A stretch of DNA of 64,000 nucleotides from assembly GCF_900111495.1 (NCBI RefSeq), contig NZ_FOIU01000001.1, forward strand, positions 1,302,001-1,366,000, written 5' to 3'. Below, in pieces: positions 61,514-64,000 of the stretch (positions are counted from its first letter, which is position 1; each line of letters begins with the position of its first letter). The translations under genes and the position numbers were made by a program. The notes beneath the pieces were generated by a model. That model did no database searches. It saw only the letters and a program-made list of their open reading frames with translations, and had not been told where the DNA came from. The stretch comes from Chryseobacterium wanjuense (lineage in GTDB: Bacteria > Bacteroidota > Bacteroidia > Flavobacteriales > Weeksellaceae).

Positions 61514-62704
61514 TTAAAATTTTTTGTTAAATAATAAAGTAAAAGTAGTACCGACGTTGGATTTGCTTTCAAAACTTACTTTCCCGTCCATTAAGTTTAC
61601 ATATCGAAGTACGATATTAAGACCGAGTCCCGTTCCCGGAATATTTCCGGTATTGTGGGCTCTGAAAAAAGGCTGGAAAAGTGCAGCATGGTCCTGTTCG
61701 GGAATTCCTATTCCGTTGTCTTTTACTGTAAACAGGTAATATTTTTCATTTATTTCTGTGGAAAATTCGATCAGGGTGTTTTCTCCGGAATATTTTATGG
61801 CATTGCTTATCAGGTTCATCAGGCAGTTTCTCAATAAGTTCTGATCGAGATTTATTTCAGATTCGGAGCCGGTGTGCTGATAAATGATGATCTGATCATC
61901 TTTGGTAATAAGCTGCAGTTCTTCAGTCAGTTCTTCGGAAAATTTTATCACATCAAATACTCCGAAATTAGGAGCTATAATTCCGGCTTCAAGTTTTTCT
62001 AAAGAAAGGAAATCGTTGAGAATGCCATTTAAACTCGCAATAGCATTTTTAATTTTTTGGAGATGTTTAAGAATCTGCGTATTGTCTGAGATCTGAAGAT
62101 ACTTTTCGATGAGTACCACCGAAAGCTGCATAGAGCTGAGGGGCGTACGGAACTCATGTGACGCCATGGAGACGAAACGGCTTTTCATCTTGTTGAGGTG
62201 TTTCTCTTTTTCCAGCGAGATATTGGCTTCTTCTTTTGCTTCTTCCAACTCATAAAGCATTTGTTTGAGGGATCTTGTACGATGTTCTACAAGTTCTTCC
62301 AGTTCGCTCGCGTATTTTTTTAAAAATTCTTCTGCTTCTTTTTCTTTGGAAAGGTCGTGGATAAATCCAGTGTATATTATTCTGTCCTCATATTGTACTT
62401 CACTTACAGCCAGCCTGAAAGGGAACTGAGATCCATCCTTCTTCAGTCCTCTTACTTCTCTCCCCTTTCCTATTATTTTTTTTTCACCCGTATCCTGATA
62501 ACGGTGCAGATAGCCATCATGTCGGCTTTTGTCCGGTTCCGGCATCAGCACGGAAATGTTTTTTCCGATCAGTTCCTCTTCTTTGTACCCGAATATTTTT
62601 AGAGCAGACGGATTCAGGCTTTCTATTTTGCCTTTGCTATCTATAGTAATAATACCGTCAATAGCTGTTTCTATGATGGCACGTAACAGTTTAGCACTTT
62701 CCAT
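61514..62704 (-). CDS. Soluble PAS histidine kinase, FixL-like oxygen-sensor candidate
   Basis: A 396-residue protein without membrane segments. The PAS domain (about 8-115) reads LNPSALKIFGYKEEELIGKNISVLMPEPDKSRHDGYLHRY then TGEKKIIGKGREVRG, the FixL-type order. Positions matching B. japonicum FixL His200 (heme ligand), Arg206, Ile215 and Arg220 (oxygen-contacting) are His62, Arg68, Ile77 and Arg82. A coiled coil (115-165) leads to the HisKA domain (phospho-His in SMASHEFRTPL) and HATPase (NLISNAIKYSG, VKDNGIGIPEQD, GTGLGLNIV). Together with the downstream REC-CRP gene it forms a FixL-FixJ/K-like pair. Many non-heme PAS domains look similar, so heme binding is unproven. Confidence 0.9.
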   Translation of the reverse strand: MESAKLLRAIIETAIDGIITIDSKGKIESLNPSALKIFGYKEEELIGKNISVLMPEPDKSRHDGYLHRYQDTGEKKIIGKGREVRGLKKDGSQFPFRLAVSEVQYEDRIIYTGFIHDLSKEKEAEEFLKKYASELEELVEHRTRSLKQMLYELEEAKEEANISLEKEKHLNKMKSRFVSMASHEFRTPLSSMQLSVVLIEKYLQISDNTQILKHLQKIKNAIASLNGILNDFLSLEKLEAGIIAPNFGVFDVIKFSEELTEELQLITKDDQIIIYQHTGSESEINLDQNLLRNCLMNLISNAIKYSGENTLIEFSTEINEKYYLFTVKDNGIGIPEQDHAALFQPFFRAHNTGNIPGTGLGLNIVLRYVNLMDGKVSFESKSNVGTTFTLLFNKKF

Positions 62705-62811
62705 ACTTAAATTAATAACCCAAATTAAAGGTAAGAATTTTAAAGGATTAATGATAAAAAATGTTACATAAACTTATAGTAAGCTATCAACGGCATTAAA
62801 AAACCACAAAA

Positions 62812-63687
62812 TCAAAAATATATGTGTCCTCCTTCCGGAAGGATGAGTAAAGGAATTTCCATATGAGCGGCCTGCTTTTCGGCATGGCTGCGGGTTGTTA
62901 TCCTGCTGAAAAAGCCCTGGTGATGATGTCCCAGAGCCATCATATCAATATCTTTATCTTTCAGGATATCTAAACCGTAATCTATATTTTCGCTGTAGAT
63001 ACAGTTGTAGCAGATTTTCCCGTCGAGATCTTTTAAGAATAATTCTTTTTTATGCTCATATTCTTTGTCCTGCAGCACTTCATTGGTACTTTGGATGATA
63101 TGCGTAATCAAAACTTCTGCATCGAAGTATCTTGCTAATTTCAATAGAGATTGAGCTGTTTTTATATCTTTTTTATCCAGATCGGTGGCAAAAGCAATTT
63201 TTTCAGGTTTCTTATATTCAAATCCGTCCGGGATGATGAGCAAGGGATGTTTGGTGAATTCAATCATTTTCAACGTATTGCTACCGAAAATAAAACGGGT
63301 AAACATTCCGGCGCCCTGCATTCCCATTACGATCATTAAAGTCTGGTTTTTTTCTGCAGTGTTGTTAATGATATTAATGGCGTCTCCTGCCTCACACGTA
63401 TAAGATATCGCGGGATGAAAAGGGAAAGCTTCATCTCCCCACAGTGTTTTTTCTTTTTTCTCTAATTTTTTTACGAGTTTTTTTAATCCTTCACTGTTTT
63501 CTTCCTGTAATGCAGGATATTCGTACAAAGCCCATGCAGTCTGCCCAAGCATAGGGTTTTCAAAAGGAAGGCTAAAGGCATGGCAGAGTTCTATATTGGC
63601 TTTTAAAGCATTAGCCACATGAAGGGCATAATAAGCAGCATTCTTTGCCGGCTTCGAATAATCGGTGGGTACTAAAATCGATCTCAT
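62812..63687 (-). CDS. Tandem universal stress protein
   Basis: About 291 residues with two UspA domains (residues 1-140 and 150-291). The first opens RSILVPTDYSKPAKNAAYYALHVANALK and has MQGAGMFTRFIFGSNTLKMIEFTKHPLLIIP, with the ATP-binding-type Gly spacing; the second starts IAFATDLDKKDIKTAQSLLKLARYF and ends GHHHQGFFSRI. I start at ATG 63687; the upstream ATG 63750 would overlap the transpeptidase gene by 59 bp. It is 4 bp behind the L,D-transpeptidase gene. Confidence 0.9.
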   Translation of the reverse strand: MRSILVPTDYSKPAKNAAYYALHVANALKANIELCHAFSLPFENPMLGQTAWALYEYPALQEENSEGLKKLVKKLEKKEKTLWGDEAFPFHPAISYTCEAGDAINIINNTAEKNQTLMIVMGMQGAGMFTRFIFGSNTLKMIEFTKHPLLIIPDGFEYKKPEKIAFATDLDKKDIKTAQSLLKLARYFDAEVLITHIIQSTNEVLQDKEYEHKKELFLKDLDGKICYNCIYSENIDYGLDILKDKDIDMMALGHHHQGFFSRITTRSHAEKQAAHMEIPLLILPEGGHIYF

Positions 63688-63691
63688 TGTA

Positions 63692-64000
63692 TTATTGTTT
63701 ATTAAGATTAAATTTATTTTCCAGATCTGCATCAAGATGGTAGATGTCATTGTAGAACACAGGTTTACCGTCTTTTATCATGCAGGTGAGATAGGCAATA
63801 TTTATGGGTACAGGTTGTTTTAAAACAAAGTCTTTATGATCATATTTCTGCATGGCAGTTTGCAATGCGGGAATTTTATCTTCTGCTCCATCATTTTTCA
63901 AAAGTAATGAAGCCAGCTCCTGAGCTTTTTCTACGCGGATACAACCGTGACTCAAGGCTCTTTCTGTTTTATTAAACAATTGTTTCTGAGAGGTATCGTG
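63692..64000 (-). CDS. L,D-transpeptidase (YkuD domain), C-terminal part, 5' beyond window edge
   Basis: Only the last 103 or so codons lie in the window. The reading begins at the edge with HDTSQKQLFNK and continues ERALSHGCIRVEKAQELA, the HxT and SHGCIR catalytic motifs of YkuD-fold L,D-transpeptidases (catalytic Cys in SHGC), then PVPINIAYLTCMIKDGKPVFYNDIYHLD. The order and tail match the large YcbB-type enzymes that make 3-3 peptidoglycan crosslinks in the periplasm, which are stress- and stationary-phase associated. Confidence 0.9.
   Translation of the reverse strand, partial: HDTSQKQLFNKTERALSHGCIRVEKAQELASLLLKNDGAEDKIPALQTAMQKYDHKDFVLKQPVPINIAYLTCMIKDGKPVFYNDIYHLDADLENKFNLNKQ

Overview
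The window looks like a chromosomal segment of a flavobacterium of the Chryseobacterium type (Bacteroidota, Weeksellaceae). This rests on AT-rich DNA, promoters of the Bacteroidota form TTG-N18-20-TAnnTTTG, families largely confined to the phylum (DUF2723, HYC_CC_PP, DUF4266/DUF3570, TssN, CapA/CapB sulfonolipid enzymes), an atpDC pair separate from the other ATP synthase genes, and many small palindromic intergenic repeats. No rRNA, tRNA, CRISPR array or insertion sequence with a transposase was seen.

Layout. 1-14 kb: housekeeping genes (phosphosugar mutase, aminotransferase, kdsB, glutathione peroxidase, a 1250-residue DUF3857/transglutaminase protein, ribF, atpDC). Between the aminotransferase and kdsB sits a 404-bp unit made of one four-helix-bundle gene bounded by perfect 31-bp inverted repeats. 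14-30 kb: a B12-binding radical SAM protein carrying a repeat-derived peptide, an EamA exporter, the capnine sulfonolipid pair capA-capB, two large membrane glycosyltransferase-like proteins, kdsA and a TonB-dependent receptor. 30-34 kb: a copper locus (HYC_CC_PP, DUF3347, and a multicopper oxidase apparently fused to a CopB-like barrel). 34-47 kb: primary sigma factor, S1/P1 nuclease, an isolated T6SS subtype iii trio (tssG-tssN-tssK), a DtxR/MntR-type regulator, threonine aldolase, and a five-gene ArsR-led operon with paired palindromic operators.

48-64 kb: a coherent stress or low-oxygen island. It holds Hsp20, a GH130 phosphorylase plus a GT4/alpha-barrel fusion, a triple BON protein, a thioredoxin-ApbE-DUF4266-DUF3570 operon, a PAP2 phosphatase, a VIT-type iron/manganese transporter, NUDIX, a beta-CASP RNase-like protein, a lone D-lactate-dehydrogenase N-terminal-like domain, a tandem universal stress protein and an L,D-transpeptidase. 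Its likely controller is a soluble FixL-like PAS histidine kinase (heme-pocket residues kept) next to a response regulator fused to a CRP/FNR protein, in effect FixJ and FixK in one chain.

The most interesting items are the TIR-bounded four-helix-bundle unit, the FixL / REC-CRP pair, the CopA-CopB fusion, the split T6SSiii locus, and two genes (radical SAM and DUF4266) whose coding sequence has absorbed dispersed repeat DNA. Function calls come from recognised motifs and family resemblance read by eye; no database search was run.
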